64,000 nucleotides of DNA from Halocaridina rubra (GCA_037179515.1 JAXCGZ010015134.1:107501-171500), one strand, 5' to 3'. Shown: positions 15,329 through 28,765, numbered from the stretch's first letter. Numbers and translations are program-made. Notes: a model not told the origin generated them from the letters alone.

Positions 15329-15582
15329 CTATCTACCTTGGCTGTTTCCCCCTTAAATTGGGGGGTAGCCGACATCAAAAAAAGAAAACAATAAGGGGAA
15401 TACTTTGCTCTATGGGCAATGTTGAGGGAGCTAGCGACCGTTCAGATGGCACTGCTGGAGTGCCACAGCCCATTCTCCCGGCCCTTCCACAACCTGTCGC
15501 TCCACAACTGCCAACTCCCCTACTGCCCCTACCACAGGGCTACCTCTGTAAGATGCAGCCCTGTGGTAACAGGAGATGCCCA
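15329..15582 (-). other. RTE-like B1 3' UTR, shared with B2
   Basis: A ~250-bp non-coding segment that recurs at 61079-61330 with high identity, including the GGGGGGTAGCCGACATCAAA stretch. Because it follows the RT coding end in both places, it is the 3' UTR of the element and not an independent SINE. Confidence 0.75.
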
Positions 15583-17477
15583 TCAGAGCTGCGTCACAAT
15601 TGCTCGCCACTCATTCCTATTCCCAGCACGCTCTCTTGCTTCCCTCACATCCATCCTCCTATCATTCAGGGCTTTCCTTACTCCATCCATCCACCCAAAC
15701 CTAGGCCTCCCTCTAACATTTCTCCCATCAACTCTTGCATTCATCACCTTTTTCAGCAGTCTTTCATCATCCATCCTTTCCACATGGCCAAACCATCTCA
15801 GAACATTCATATCTACTCTGGCTGCAATTTCTCGCCTCACACTCGTTCTTGCTCTCACCACTTCATTCCTAACCCTATCCAACCGAGATACACCAATCAT
15901 ACTCCTCAGGCATTTCATCTCAAACACATTTAGTTTCCGTCTCTCAATTACTTTCATACCCCATAACTCTGATCCATACATCACAGTTGGCACAACCACT
16001 TTCTCATACAAAACTTTCATAATATTCATTTCCAACCCTCTATTCTTCATCACTCCTTTCAATGCACCCAACACTTTACATCCTTCATTCACTCTGTGAC
16101 ATACATCTGCTTTCACTCCACCATTTGCTGATCAACTTCCTCAAGTGTCTCTCCATTCAGCATAACATTCAGTCCAGCACAGTCCTCATTTCTTGTACAC
16201 CTCATAACCTTACTCTTTCCCACTTTCACTCGCAACTTCCTTCTCTCACACACCATTCCAAATTTTGACACTAACTGACACAGCTTCTCCTCTGAATCTG
16301 CCACCACCACAGTATCATCTGCAAACAGCAACTGATTCAGCTCCCATTCGCTATCATCCCCATCTACCATTCTCAAACCTCGACCACGCACTCGCTCATT
16401 CACCTCTCTTACGACTCCATCAATATACAAATTGAACAGCCATGGTGACTTCACACATCCCTGTCTCACACTCACTGGAAGCCACTCACTCACTTCATTC
16501 CCTACCCTAACACAAGCTCTACTGCCCTCATACAAACTCTTCACTGCATACAACAATTTACCATTAATTCCATATAATCACAAAACATTCCACATTGCCT
16601 CACTATCAACTCTATTATACGCTTTCTCCAGATCCAAAAATGCATAATACACATCCTTACCCTTTGCTAAATATTTCTCACATAACTGCCTAACTATAAA
16701 AATCTGATCTATACAACCTCTACCTCTCCTAAAACCACTCTCCACTTCCTCGATCACATTTTCTTTCATATCCCTAATCCTATTAACCAGTATCTTACCA
16801 TACACTTTTCCTACCACACTCAACAAATTTACACCCCTAAAATTACTGCATTCATACACATTTCCCTTACCTTTGTATAGGAGCACTATACAAGCAGTCA
16901 CCCATTCCACTGGCACCACTGACAACATAAAGCATATACTAAACACTCTCACTAACCATTCCAATGCAGTCACACCCCCTTCTTTCAACATCTCCGCTCT
17001 CACACCATCCATTCCAGGTGCTTTACCTGCTTTCGCTTCATACAATGCCCTTTTCACATCCTCACTTTTAATCTCTCTCTCATTTTCATCACCCATTGCT
17101 GGCAATTGAACACCCCCCACTGCCACTATAGCTGCCTCTCTATCTTCCTCAACATTCAGCAAGCACTCAAAATATTCTGCCCATCTTTTCCTTCCAATGT
17201 TCCCTCTTAACATCTGTCCATTCACATCTTTCACTGTCTCTTCCATCCTCGATCCACCCTTCCTTACTCTCTTCACGTCTTTCCAAAACTTCTTTTTATT
17301 CTCCTCATATGAACTACTAAATTCCTGTCCCCACCTAACACTTGCCAACCTCTTCTCTTCCTCTACCTTCTGCTTGGTTTCCACATTTTTCTCCCTATAT
17401 ATTCCATACTTCTCCCTACTATTACACTGCAGCCATCCCTCAAAAGCCCTTTTTTTCTCTTCCACCTTCATTTTCAC
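15583..17477 (-). pseudogene. RTE-like B1 reverse transcriptase region
   Basis: Three open pieces. 16578-17477 holds the linker plus RT motifs GKAPGMDGVRAEML, NFRGVNLLSVVGKVY, GFRRGRGCIDQIF and FLDLEKAYNRV (catalytic Asp kept). 16113-16556 has VRQGCVKSPWLFNLYIDG and LLFADDTVVVADS (catalytic box). 15583-16116 has the C-terminus with YEKVVVPTVMYGSELW and RWFGHVERM. Copy B2 reads the intervening parts as SVGLRQGC and EEVDQFQYLGSVIAANGG, so the breaks here are small deletions. Confidence 0.87.
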
Positions 17478-17689
17478 CCCTTCATTCCACTACTCGCTGC
17501 CCCTCCTCATGCCACCTTCAACAAACCTCTTTCCACACACATCACTTGCATGTCCCACAAAGCATTCTTTCATCAACCCCTATTCCTCCTCTAACTCCCC
17601 AACTTCTCTTTCTTTCACCCTGTCATATGCCACTTTTAACCTGTCCTGATATTCCTGTATCTTCTCTAACTTTTTCAACTCTTCCACCT

Positions 17690-18416
17690 TCACCATTTCC
17701 CTTCTACATCCCCCCACTCTTTTGCTACTACCACTTTTGCTTCAACCAAAATATGATCAGACATCCCAGCAGCCACACCCCTAAATGCATGCACATCTTT
17801 CACTCTACCAATCATGCTCTTTGCTACCAACACATAATCCATCAATGCTCTTTCTTTCACTCTTCCATTTGCCACTCTCATCCATGTATACTTATTTATT
17901 AACTTCTTCTTGAAAAAACTATTACCTATCACCAATTCTTGCTCCACACACATATCTAACAGTCTCTCGCCACTCTCATTCCCACCTGGTACCCCATACT
18001 CTCCTACAACACCTTCTACCTCCATCACCCACTCTGGCATTCAAGTCACCCAACACAACTACATAGTTCCTTTTACTCAGACCATCCACACACCTAGTTA
18101 ACTCATTCCAGAATTCATCCCGCTCCTCCTCACTTTTCTCACATCCTGGCCCATACGCACTAACAAAAGCCCAACTTTCCCTACCTATCCTAGCCCTCAC
18201 CTACATCAGCCTAGATGACACTTCTTCCCATTCCACTGCATTATATACCATCCATTCACTCAGCAATAATTCCATACCTTCTCTCGCTCTCCCCCTTTCA
18301 ACCTCAGACACCCTACCTGTCACATCACCAAATGCCACTTCTCCTTTTCCTTTCATCTTCGTCTCACAAAGCCAATACATCCATCCTCCTCCTACCAAAC
18401 ATATATCCAATCTCAC
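17690..18416 (-). pseudogene. RTE-like B1 endonuclease region
   Basis: Three pieces in different frames. 18201-18416 has WLCETKMKGKGEV (catalytic Glu). 17976-18200 has VVLGDLNARVGD (catalytic Asp/Asn). 17690-18040 has GNESGERLLDMC, KYTWMRVANGRVKERALMDYVLV and MSDHILVEA (Ser-Asp-His). This is an APE-type endonuclease in the usual order of RTE elements. The gap to the RT region (17478-17689) reads as linker with frameshifts. Confidence 0.82.
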
Positions 18417-18749
18417 ATCTCTTGCTCTCTATAGTACTATAACCACGCACATTTAGACACCCCAAAACTAGAGTTTGGGGAGAAGTTGTTTTCCCCTCTA
18501 CTCCCCTTCTTCTTTGACGTCTCGCAGGAGGTTTATACAAGGGGGGATTCCTAGTCCCGTCGCCCTGTCCACTTTTAGTCGCCTCTTACGACACACAGGG
18601 AATACGTTGGGGCTATTCTTTGATGCTGTGGCCACCACCACAGGCGCATGAAATTTATTATGATGTACGGTTAGGTACCTTAGTACACACCCAGTTAATT
18701 ATTTGAATTTTCATATTGTTTCATAGTTTCAGATATTTTTTAATGTTTA

Positions 18750-20035
<1,286 letters not shown>

Positions 20036-20037
20036 TA

Positions 20038-20779
20038 TTCCTTTCGATCATTGGCATGTGAAAGCAAGCATTTACCGTTTGAAATTATTAATTTTCAAGA
20101 AATCTAAATTGATAAGTTTTTTTAAATGGGTACGCCTTCTACCCAGGCTACCTTTGAGTTGGTGAAAACTTTGTTTATACAAGATAAAAATATTTATAAT
20201 GCGTTACATAAAGGTTTGATTAGGCCAAAGCGCCCACTTTGTTTGGTGACAGCCCCAATATGAACATAGGGTTGGTAATGTAAAAGCAAACAGAAAACCT
20301 TTTCATTCTAAATAACATTCATCAACTCATATATTCTCCACCAACCCACTCCTACCATCATCTCCAACATTACTTTCTGTTCACTGAATCTCGTCTCCAC
20401 AACATCATGAAAGGTGGTGAAAACCCTAGGTTCTAACCACCCTTCTTTCATCATAAATATTTAAATACACCATATACAAAAGAGCCAACTGTTAATCTTG
20501 CACTAATGAAACAACAACAATTCAAAACAAAACAATAGCCCCATCACATTTATTAAGGAATGCTATACATACAGTAATTCAAAAAGTGGTTAGAAGAAAC
20601 ATCCGGAGCAGTAGCATAATAGCACAACCCCAGTTTCACACTTGAAATTCCAGACTTCATCATACCTTGTGATACATTAAAGCATTCTCCAATACTCTAC
20701 ACACAGGTTGCTTCACAACAATTACAAGCACTTATAACACAAATTTGACAATAAGGTAACAGAACAACGTACATGATAT
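20038..20779. other. No recognisable gene; probable decayed repeat
   Basis: AC-rich plus-strand sequence that leads into the RT relic at 21174 and may be its upstream part. No motif is identifiable. Confidence 0.4.
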
Positions 20780-21668
20780 TTGAATAATTACTTGAAAACA
20801 CTTGATCACAAAGCACACAACAAGAAGCACTTCAAAACTGTAAAATGCATTACACAATCCAAGTGTAAGACAACACAATCACATGCTGCCAAGACAACAA
20901 CAGAAACTGATCTCAAAAACATTACTCAAATACCCTTATCAAACATTTCTCTCATGTCAGTGTTAGTCACCCCCACTGTGATAACTGATGTGTCCTCAAT
21001 CATAAGAGACAGTTCCCTGCAGACCCAAACTATACACAATTCACAAACCTTCAAAGAAAGCTCATCAATAACAAAGTTAATCACTTATCTGCCTATGGAC
21101 CTTACAATATAAGCAGCATCAGCTACATCTTAGACACATTGGATCATAAGGCATACAAGCACCCTCTAGCATAATGACTACAGTGACTCACACAACACAG
21201 TACTCAACATACGGGAGCATTGTGTCATTATTAGTCCCAAAACCCAATGAATACCCTATGCTACCCTCCTCACGTCATCCTGTTGTACTACTCTGCACTT
21301 CCTCCAAAGTCTCTAAACGACTATTACTGCAACAGAGTACTCCTGACATTTCTCAAGCCTCCATCACAAAATGGTTCAGACCATTACATTCCACTAATAC
21401 CCTTCTTACAAACCTGATATATAGAATTTTTTATGTCATCACTTCAGCTAAGCCAACACATGGGACACTTTTTTCATCACATTATACATTAGTTGAGGTT
21501 TTTGACACCATCCCCTGCCTTAATTTCACCTATAAAATTTTCAACATAAACATGCACAATAACACAAAATATGACCAGCCAACTACCTCAAATACAGACC
21601 TCCACATATGTCTTATGCTGGTCAATCATCAACCATTAGCAACTTTACATATGGAGTCCTTCAAGAAC
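20780..21668 (+). pseudogene. Decayed non-LTR reverse transcriptase relic (element D)
   Basis: The reading frame at 21174-21683 retains RT landmarks in degraded form. SRHPVVLLCTSSKVSKRLLL corresponds to the YRPISLLCTxSKxLERL motif. KWFRPLHSTNTLLTNLI matches the HGFRPxHST motif, and VEVFDTIP matches the KAFDTV catalytic-Asp motif. THMESFKN, read in the neighbouring frame, gives YGVLQEQ, the GVPQGS motif, and the similarity ends there because a hAT element begins. The upstream frame at 20780-21112 has no motif of its own. Family assignment (Jockey-like) is tentative. Confidence 0.55.
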
Positions 21669-22100
21669 AGTGGCGGCTTGTAGCTAAATTTATTGGGGGT
21701 GCTGCTTCAGAAATCTTTAGCCATTGTTTTAATATTGTGTAAAACGAAACAAACTTATAAAAAGAAAATTTATACATAAACTTGATAAAAAAAAAAATTA
21801 CTCACTAATATCGTAAATTGTTACAGTTCAAGCCTGATCCATTCATTTAAAATCAAAATCCATTCTTCTTCTTTTGCTTTATGTGAAAAGATAAATATTT
21901 CCTTGGTATTTGGATGACTGTTGAAAAAAATTTTCTCCAGTGAAAGCACTGCAAGTGCATTCAGTCTTTCAGGATTCATAGTTCTCCTAGAAGAGTTCAG
22001 TGTTGAAAAGCAGCATTCTGGCTCTGATGTAGTCATGGAAATTATCAAGAGGCCATGGTTGAATTATTTAAATATTACTGAAAATCAAAGCAATGAAAAA
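21669..22100 (-). mobile_element. hAT transposon 3' fragment
   Basis: The minus-strand frame 21821-22048 reads MTTSEPECCFSTLNSSRRTM then NPERLNALAVLSLEK, the C-terminal dimerisation segment of hAT transposases (ZMYM/Ac-like). About 150 bp further lies CAGTGGCGGCTTGTAG at 21669, which matches the usual start of this hAT type's terminal inverted repeat. The rest of the transposase and the other end are not identifiable nearby, so this is a truncated relic inserted in the RT of element D. Confidence 0.7.
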
Positions 22101-23442
22101 ACTATGAATTAAATATAATAGTTGGCAGCATGATAAGCATCTAATTCTACACTTAAGCAACATTTGTTGTCCTAACCCAAAAACCCATAATTTTGACACC
22201 CGCTTATTGTAGCAACAAAACAGAGGAATATTGTATGGCCATAACATGTGGAGGATGCAAGTTGGGCTGTCCATCTAGAGGGATAATAGAGGCATGAAAA
22301 TTTGCACTTATGTAGATAAGAAAGCACTGTTAATTACTCTGAGACCATAGAAATATTACGAAATACTTTTTTTTTCTAAATAAAGGCTTTTTTAGTGTAA
22401 TAGGATTGATCATTGTTGTATCTCATCCTTTGCTCTTTACCTGAGCTCCTTTAACACTTCCGTCATCTAAAGACGGCATTTTTTGCAATGTACTTACATA
22501 TTCCAATATTTATTTTCATACTCAAGTTTTAACGTCAGTCAGCAATATAGATATATGGGATTTTAGTCTCTGTGCCAATAGTCGGAGCATTTGCTGCATC
22601 TTTATTTAAAAAAGACACCCTAACATCTTAATAATACATGCTGAAGTGAATGATTCTGGAGATTCTTATATTATTAAATACAGTAATGAGAAATGCTGTA
22701 GCAGAATTTTTCATTATTATTGTATAAATCGTTTATAAATTCTAATTTTTAGTCCTATGAATATCTGACATTAGAAACTTTAAAAATTTATTCCTTAAGA
22801 GTCAGTTTTATACATAAATCAGGTATATATTTTTAATCGCTTTGCAATTTTCATCAGCCAAATAAATCAAATGAATACGCTCATTGAGTACAGAGTTAGA
22901 CGTCGTATTATTGACTCATGAGCATAGACTTCACTTAAGGCAGAAATTACCATCTTGCAGCTGTCATTTGTTGAAAAAAGTTTTTCTTGGCTTTCAGAAC
23001 TATTGTTTTGCATGGTCTTAATTCAACCCTTTCTGTCATTCTACAAGCATATCAACTAGTCAAGAGATACCATTTAGATGTGTCCTGTGTTAGTCTTGGC
23101 TACTTTAATTTTAGAAGTGCTTCATTTTTTATCAGTTTGGATATTAATTTGACTAATTGTCTGCAGAAAAATAGTTTAACTTCTTTTGACTTGATTTTTA
23201 AAGGAATTAATTCATTTGTACAACAAGGTATACTGTCATGTCATCAGTCATTGTGAATAATTATCATGGATTTTGTTTTGTTTATCTACTATTAGTTTTT
23301 ACTAGATCAGTTTTCTTATTTCACAAAAATTTTAGCTTTTATATCTTTTGGGACTTTTAATTTATCCTGTGGAAGATTGCTGTTTTGTTAATAACTTTGA
23401 TTAGGAAGTGTTGTAATCAGTGGTTCATTTAGCAGTAGAATT
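22101..23442. other. AT-rich non-coding stretch upstream of the zinc-finger exon
   Basis: No coding similarity was recognised. If the splice acceptor at 23460 is real, this is intron sequence of the zinc-finger gene. Confidence 0.4.
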
Positions 23443-23460
23443 AATGTTTTTCTCTTACAG
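23443..23460 (+). other. Probable 3' splice acceptor of the zinc-finger gene
   Basis: AATGTTTTTCTCTTACAG is a pyrimidine-rich tract ending in CAG, as expected for an acceptor. It would start an exon with a ~500-nt 5' UTR before the ATG at 23968. The position is inferred from the motif only. Confidence 0.4.
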
Positions 23461-23967
23461 AACTTAAGGATATTCATAATTCAAATATGTAACTATCATC
23501 CCTGTACACCAAGTAGCAATATCAAGAAAATTATATCTCTATGGAAGATGTACCTAAGTTGAGAGCTTGTACCACTCGTGCTTTTTAAGGTGCAACATGC
23601 TGTAGTGTAATTACATAAAACCTTTAGCGAGTTCTTCAGAATATGGAAAGACATATCTGACGCTATACAGTATATCGAAACATGTGCTTTTAGATAAAGA
23701 AAAATTGAATTATTGTGATCTTCGTAACCTATATTTAGGCTTATACTAGTATATTATAGAAACAAATGGCATCAGTTTTATCCATATGTAAGATCTCAAA
23801 TTTATATTGAAGTGTGAGAAAGCTCTATTGTAAAAAATATAGTATATGACATATTAGACTAAAAAGAGGAAACAAAATTAAGTATCATTTAATTTATAAA
23901 ACAATCTTCAAAGACAGTGTTAGTAGAAAATCTTAAATTTCCCCTGTGACACTTAATTAACATTTAC

Positions 23968-25476
23968 ATGAACATGGAGGAAGTAAGTGAGAAGAAGAGT
24001 GTAGAGAATACTCCAGCTTCGGTTGTCTGTGTGAAATCTTTAGAAAAATCTTTTTCTTGTACTGAATGTGGTGTGTCGTATCCTTTAAAATGCCGTCTAA
24101 AACGACACTATAGAGTGCACACACAAGAAAAACCATACACCTGTGACATATGCAAAAAGAGTTTCAGTCAAAAGTGCAGTCTTTACCCACATATGAGGAT
24201 TCATACCAAAGAACTGCCATTTATGTGCTCTGAATGTGGAAAGGGTTTTAATCAAAAGAGCAGTCTTAACCGACATGTGAGGATTCATACCAAAGAGCAG
24301 CCATTTGTATGTTCTGAATGCGGAAAGGGTTTTAGTTTCAAGAGCAGTCTTATCCGACATATGAGGATTCATACCAGTGAGCAGTCATTTGAATGCACTG
24401 AATGTGGAAAGTGTTTTAGTCAAAAGAGAATTCATACCTCACACATGAGGGCTCATACCAAAGAGAGATCATTTACATGTACTGAGTGCGGGAAGAGTTT
24501 TAGTCTTAAAAATCATTTGATTACTCATTTAAGATTGCATAGAAAAGAAAGACCCTTCTCATGTGAAAATTGTGACAAAAAGTTTACTACAAAACGTTCT
24601 CTTAGACAGCATCTAATAACCCATCTTGATAGAGAACCTACAAAAGAAAGACCCCTCAAATGCATGGAATGTGGTCAAGAATGTACCCAAAAATCTAACC
24701 TTTGCATTCATTTGAGAACACTCACACTTGAAAAAAATTATAATTGTACTGTATGTGGGAAGAGCTGTTATTATAAAAGTAATCTAAATGTCCATATGAG
24801 ATTACATTCTCAAGAAAAACCTTATTCATGCCGTGTTTGTGGAATGAGTCACCGATATAAATCTGGACATAATTATCACATGACAGTGCATTTGAAGGAG
24901 AAACCTTACTTATGTCGTATATGTGGGAAAAAATTCCGTCATTCCTACATACGGAACAGACACCTAAAAATCCATATTGATGGCAAAAGCGTTGGTCCTC
25001 GGAAGAATTTGAATTCGCTTATCTCTATATCTTCAGCAAATGGTAAAGCCCCTGTTAAAAGTGCAGTTCATAATAAGTGTTTGAAAAATGATGAATCTTC
25101 AGATACTTGTAAGTCAGTAATAGAGAGAGCTAAAATTAACACACTATGTGACCAAGCTTTTAAACATGATCCTGAAATTTCTTCAGATCTCTTTAATAGC
25201 AATCAGGAGAAAAATAATAGGACAGTTTCTTTACTAAAGACAGATATCAAAGACGAATTTTTTTGCATTAAAGAGGAAGAAATTTTACAAGAAGATGAAA
25301 TTGATAAAAGAAATAAAGAAGTAAATGTCTTGGAGAGTAATGATGACACCAAATGGAGTAGCAACCATATAAGCCTTAGTCCTGAACCCAAATTTAGATG
25401 TTATGTAAAGAAGGAAAATTTATCAGAGAATGAAGGTGTAGAAAAGGGTGACCAGGGTCCTTTCAGTGGTTTGTGA
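23968..25476 (+). CDS. C2H2 zinc-finger protein, eleven fingers
   Basis: An intact 502-residue frame and the only convincing host gene here. Eleven C2H2 fingers at 28-residue spacing occupy residues 31-336, with TGEKP-like linkers (TQEKPY, TKEQPF, TKERPF). Fingers 3 and 4 are near duplicates (CSECGKGF). Finger 8 (Cys232) has Leu where the last His should be, and a longer linker precedes it. The C-terminal tail (337-502) is acidic and disordered-looking. It holds IKDE (427-430), IKEE (434-437) and VKKE (480-483), which fit sumoylation-type sites. The role is presumably sequence-specific DNA binding in the nucleus; targets are unknown. Two start ATGs lie three codons apart, and the second (AACATGG) has the better context. 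All coding sequence is on one exon. A retrogene origin is possible but no poly-A tail is seen. Confidence 0.88.
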   Translation: MNMEEVSEKKSVENTPASVVCVKSLEKSFSCTECGVSYPLKCRLKRHYRVHTQEKPYTCDICKKSFSQKCSLYPHMRIHTKELPFMCSECGKGFNQKSSLNRHVRIHTKEQPFVCSECGKGFSFKSSLIRHMRIHTSEQSFECTECGKCFSQKRIHTSHMRAHTKERSFTCTECGKSFSLKNHLITHLRLHRKERPFSCENCDKKFTTKRSLRQHLITHLDREPTKERPLKCMECGQECTQKSNLCIHLRTLTLEKNYNCTVCGKSCYYKSNLNVHMRLHSQEKPYSCRVCGMSHRYKSGHNYHMTVHLKEKPYLCRICGKKFRHSYIRNRHLKIHIDGKSVGPRKNLNSLISISSANGKAPVKSAVHNKCLKNDESSDTCKSVIERAKINTLCDQAFKHDPEISSDLFNSNQEKNNRTVSLLKTDIKDEFFCIKEEEILQEDEIDKRNKEVNVLESNDDTKWSSNHISLSPEPKFRCYVKKENLSENEGVEKGDQGPFSGL

Positions 25477-26039
25477 GGCACCCCCAATTTTTTTTTTTCC
25501 CAGCTACAGTATTTGAGTGTGTTGGGTCATTTAAGGGGTGGTATTCTTTCAACCTCAGGCTTTGATTAGGTCATTAACGTGTGATTGTTCATCTCATGTT
25601 TCTGTTGTATAGTACATTATGTAGTACTGTGTATGAAAAAGAATGTAGGTAGACAGTAAATTATAGAAAATGCTAAATTTCACATCAGAATTATTGTTAA
25701 TGGAATACACCTAGTTCTTAGAATAACGCGAAGATAGGTTCTCATAATGCCGTGTGTTGTAATTTTTGCGTAATTTAACGAGTAATCTTCTATAAGAAAC
25801 AATGATAATGGGCATTGATACGTTCCACAACCGTCCATAGACACACTATACCAAAGATATAAGATAAGTAAAACATATTTTATAAGTACATAACGAAGCA
25901 GAAAGACCTGTAGTTATTTATATTAACATGCATATAGTGTACAGTATTAAAGATATGCATATTTACTGTACAGTAAACAAATTAATGCACTCTATTATGC
26001 GGTGGGCAACAGGCATACACTGGGACGTGCATGATGGCG
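25477..26039. other. 3' flank of the zinc-finger gene
   Basis: AT-rich sequence, presumably 3' UTR then spacer. I see no AATAAA close to the stop. A CGCG-containing stretch near 25725 may be transposon-derived. Confidence 0.4.
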
Positions 26040-28765
26040 GTGAGCACGAGGATGCAAACGTTTTGCCGCCTCTGTATCAGCTGATGCACCCTTGCACGCT
26101 ATTTCCCTGACGATATTCTATCAAATTTTGTTTGCTGTTTGTTCTTAATGCTTTTTTTTTCAATTTTCTTCATAATCTTCTACCGCTTTAAATGGTAGAA
26201 GAGAAGGAGGATGCAGGAGAACGAACCTCTATCGGCAAACGTTTTGCTGCTTCCGTATCAGCTGATGCTTATCACTAATCAGGCACAATATCTTACTCTT
26301 AAAATATTTATTTACTCACTCTATTTGGGGTTTATCTAATTTTCAAGATTATAGTATTATTAATATTCCTTGGTTCTGAACATTATTCTGTCTTCTTTAC
26401 ATATCGACCATGCTGCATGAAATCTCAACGTAAACAAAGTCAACTGAGAGAAAATGAAAACTATACAATTCGTTACAAAGAAAATGTAAAGAAGGCATCC
26501 GTCCTAGCCCTTAGTTGAAAAGGGAGTTTGTGACGTAAAACCGAAGCTAATTGTACATGGGAAACTTTAATAAAATATATATATTCTCTACACGCTATTT
26601 CTCTGACAATATTATATCGAAAATTTGTTTGCTGTTTGTTCTTAATGCTTATTTTCAATTTTCTTCATAATATTCAATCACATTAACCGGTAGAAGAGGA
26701 GGAGGATGTGGGATCACGAACCTCTATCCTTCATGGTTATGATAGAGTGGATAGGGATGGATATTTTGATATGGCTGGCTCTAGAACTAGAGGTCATAGT
26801 TTGAAGCTTCGTAAGAAAACTTCTTTGCAGGATGTAAGGAAATACTTTTTCAGTGTAAGAGTAGTTGATAATTGGAATTGGCTAAGCGAGGAGGTAGTTA
26901 ATGCTATCTCAATCCATAGTTTTAAGGACAGGTATGATAAGTATCACTAAGTATAAAATGGAAGCGATCAGGAGACGGGAAGATACGAGCTTTGGGCTCT
27001 TTCCCGTAAACACAATTAGGTAATCACAAACGTTTTGCCACTCCCGTATCAGCTGATGCACCCCCGCATGCTATTCCCTGACAATATTATATCGATATTT
27101 GTTTGCTGTTTGTTCTTAATGCTTTTTTTTAATTTTCTTCATAATATTTGATCGCATTAACCGGTAGAAGAGGAGGAGGATGCGGGAGAACGAACCTCTA
27201 TCCACAAACGTTTTGCCACTCCTGTATCAGCTGACGCACCCTCGCATGCTATTCCCTGACAATATTATATCGAAATTTGTTTGCTGTTTGTTCTTAATGC
27301 TTTTTTTCAATTTTTTTCATAATATTCGATTGCATTAAGTGGTAGAAGAGGAGGAGGATGTGGGAGAACGAACCTCTATCGGCAAAGGTTTGGCGCTTCT
27401 GTATCAACTGATGCTTATCACTACTCAGGCACAATATCTTATTCATAAAATATTTATTTACTCACTCTAGTTGGGGTTTATCTAATTTTCAAGATTACAG
27501 TATTATTAATATTCCTTGGTTCTAAACATTATTCTATCTTCTTTACATATTGGCCACGCTGCACGAAATCTTAACGTAAACAAAGTCAGCTGAGAGAAAA
27601 AGAAAACTATACAATTCATTACAAGGAAAACGTATATCTGGGAAACTAAAATTAAATATATATATTCTCTACACGCTATTTCCCTGACGATATTATATCG
27701 AAAGTTTGTTTGCTGTTTGTTCTTAATGCTTTTTTCAATTTTCTTCATAATAGTCGATCGTATTAAGCGGTAGAAGAGGAGGAGGAGGAGGGAGAACGAA
27801 CCTCTGTCCACAAACGTTTTGCCACTCCCGTATCAGCTGATGCACCCTCGCATGTTATTCCCTGACAATATTATATCGAAATTTGTTTGCTGTTTGTTCT
27901 CAATGCTTATTTTAAATTTTTTCATAATATTCGATTGCATTAAGTGGTAGAAGAGGGGGAGGATGCGGGAGAACGAACCTCTATTGGCAAGTGTTTTGCC
28001 GCTTCTGTATCAACTGATGCTTATCACTATTCAGGCACAATATCTTACTCTTAAAATATTTATTTACTCACTCTATTTGAGGTTTATCTAATTTTCAAGA
28101 TTATAGTATTATTAATATTCCTTGGTTCTAAACATCATTCTATCTTTACATATCGACCATGCTGCATGAAATCTTAACGTAAACAAAGTCAGCTGAGAGA
28201 AAAAGAAAACTATACAATTCATTACAAAGAACACATTTATCTGGGAAACTAAAATGAAATACTTATATTCTCTACACGCTATTTCCCTTACGATATTATA
28301 TCAAAAGTTTGTTTGCGTTTTGTTCTTAATGCTTTTTTCTATTTCCTTCATGATATTCGATCGCATTAAGCGGTAGAAGAGGAGGAGGATGCGGGAGAAT
28401 GAACCTCTATCCACAAACATTTTGCCACTTCCATATCAGCTGTTGCGCTCTCGCACGCTATTTCCCTGACGATATTATATTGAAAATATGTTTGCTGTTT
28501 GTTCTTAAGGCTTGTTTTCAATTCTCTTCATAATATTCGATCGCATTAAGTGGTAGAAGAGGAGGAGGATGCGGGAAAACGAACCTCTATCCATAAACGT
28601 TTTACCACTTCCGTATCAGCTGATGCACCCTCGCACGCTATTTCCCTGACGATTTTATATCAAAAATTTGTTTGATGTTTGTTCTTAATGGGTTTTTCCA
28701 TTATCTTCATAATATCCAATCGCATTAAGCGGTAGAAGAGGAGGAGGATGGCGGAAAAGTGCCTC
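26040..28765. repeat. Satellite-like tandem array with short (~178 bp) and long (~426 bp) units
   Basis: The landmark CGAACCTCTATC(C/G).CAAACG TTTTGCC recurs near 26055 (partial), 26226, 26718/27027 (split by A6), 27190, 27368, 27795, 27970, 28397 and 28580. Intervals are about 175-183 bp or about 425 bp. Long units carry an extra ~250-bp block beginning CTTATCACTACTCAGGCACA and containing TTCCTTGGTTCTAAACATT. Every unit contains GGTAGAAGAGGAGGAGGATG. Units differ by some 5-10% by eye. Confidence 0.8.
26728..27027 (+). mobile_element. LINE-A copy A6, short 3' fragment in the satellite
   Basis: A 5'-truncated 300-bp copy with the last ~73 codons of ORF2 (LHGYDRVDRDGYFDMAGSRT to FKDRYDKYH, intact stop), the 3' UTR and one tail unit. 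It sits inside a satellite unit between CGAACCTCTATCC and AAACGTTTTGCC, which are adjacent in other units. No target duplication is visible. Confidence 0.9.

Larger units (their letters stand above)
15329..18655 (-). mobile_element. RTE-like non-LTR retrotransposon B1 (decayed)
   Basis: A minus-strand element of about 3.3 kb. Its 3' end (CCAAGGTAGATAG in element orientation) is placed by comparison with copy B2, whose similarity stops at the same point (61079). The order is a 5' region containing GTCGTAAGAGGCGACTAAAAG, endonuclease, RT, a C-terminal segment with RWFGHVERMDDERL and GRPRFGWMDGVRKAL, then a ~250-bp 3' UTR. The WFGHVERM end and the FADDTVVVADS box are characteristic of RTE-type elements. 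At least five frameshifts break the reading frame. Confidence 0.85.

Noticed and set aside
15329..15582. Repeated 250-bp segment as an independent SINE
   Set aside because: Both copies follow an RTE RT coding end in the same orientation, so it is that element's 3' UTR.
15419..16099. Plus-strand open frames of 200+ codons over the RTE-like element
   Set aside because: They are antisense to the RT coding strand, which has all the family motifs.
26040..28765. CRISPR-like array
   Set aside because: Units are ~178 or ~426 bp, without short repeats and unique spacers, and the DNA is eukaryotic.
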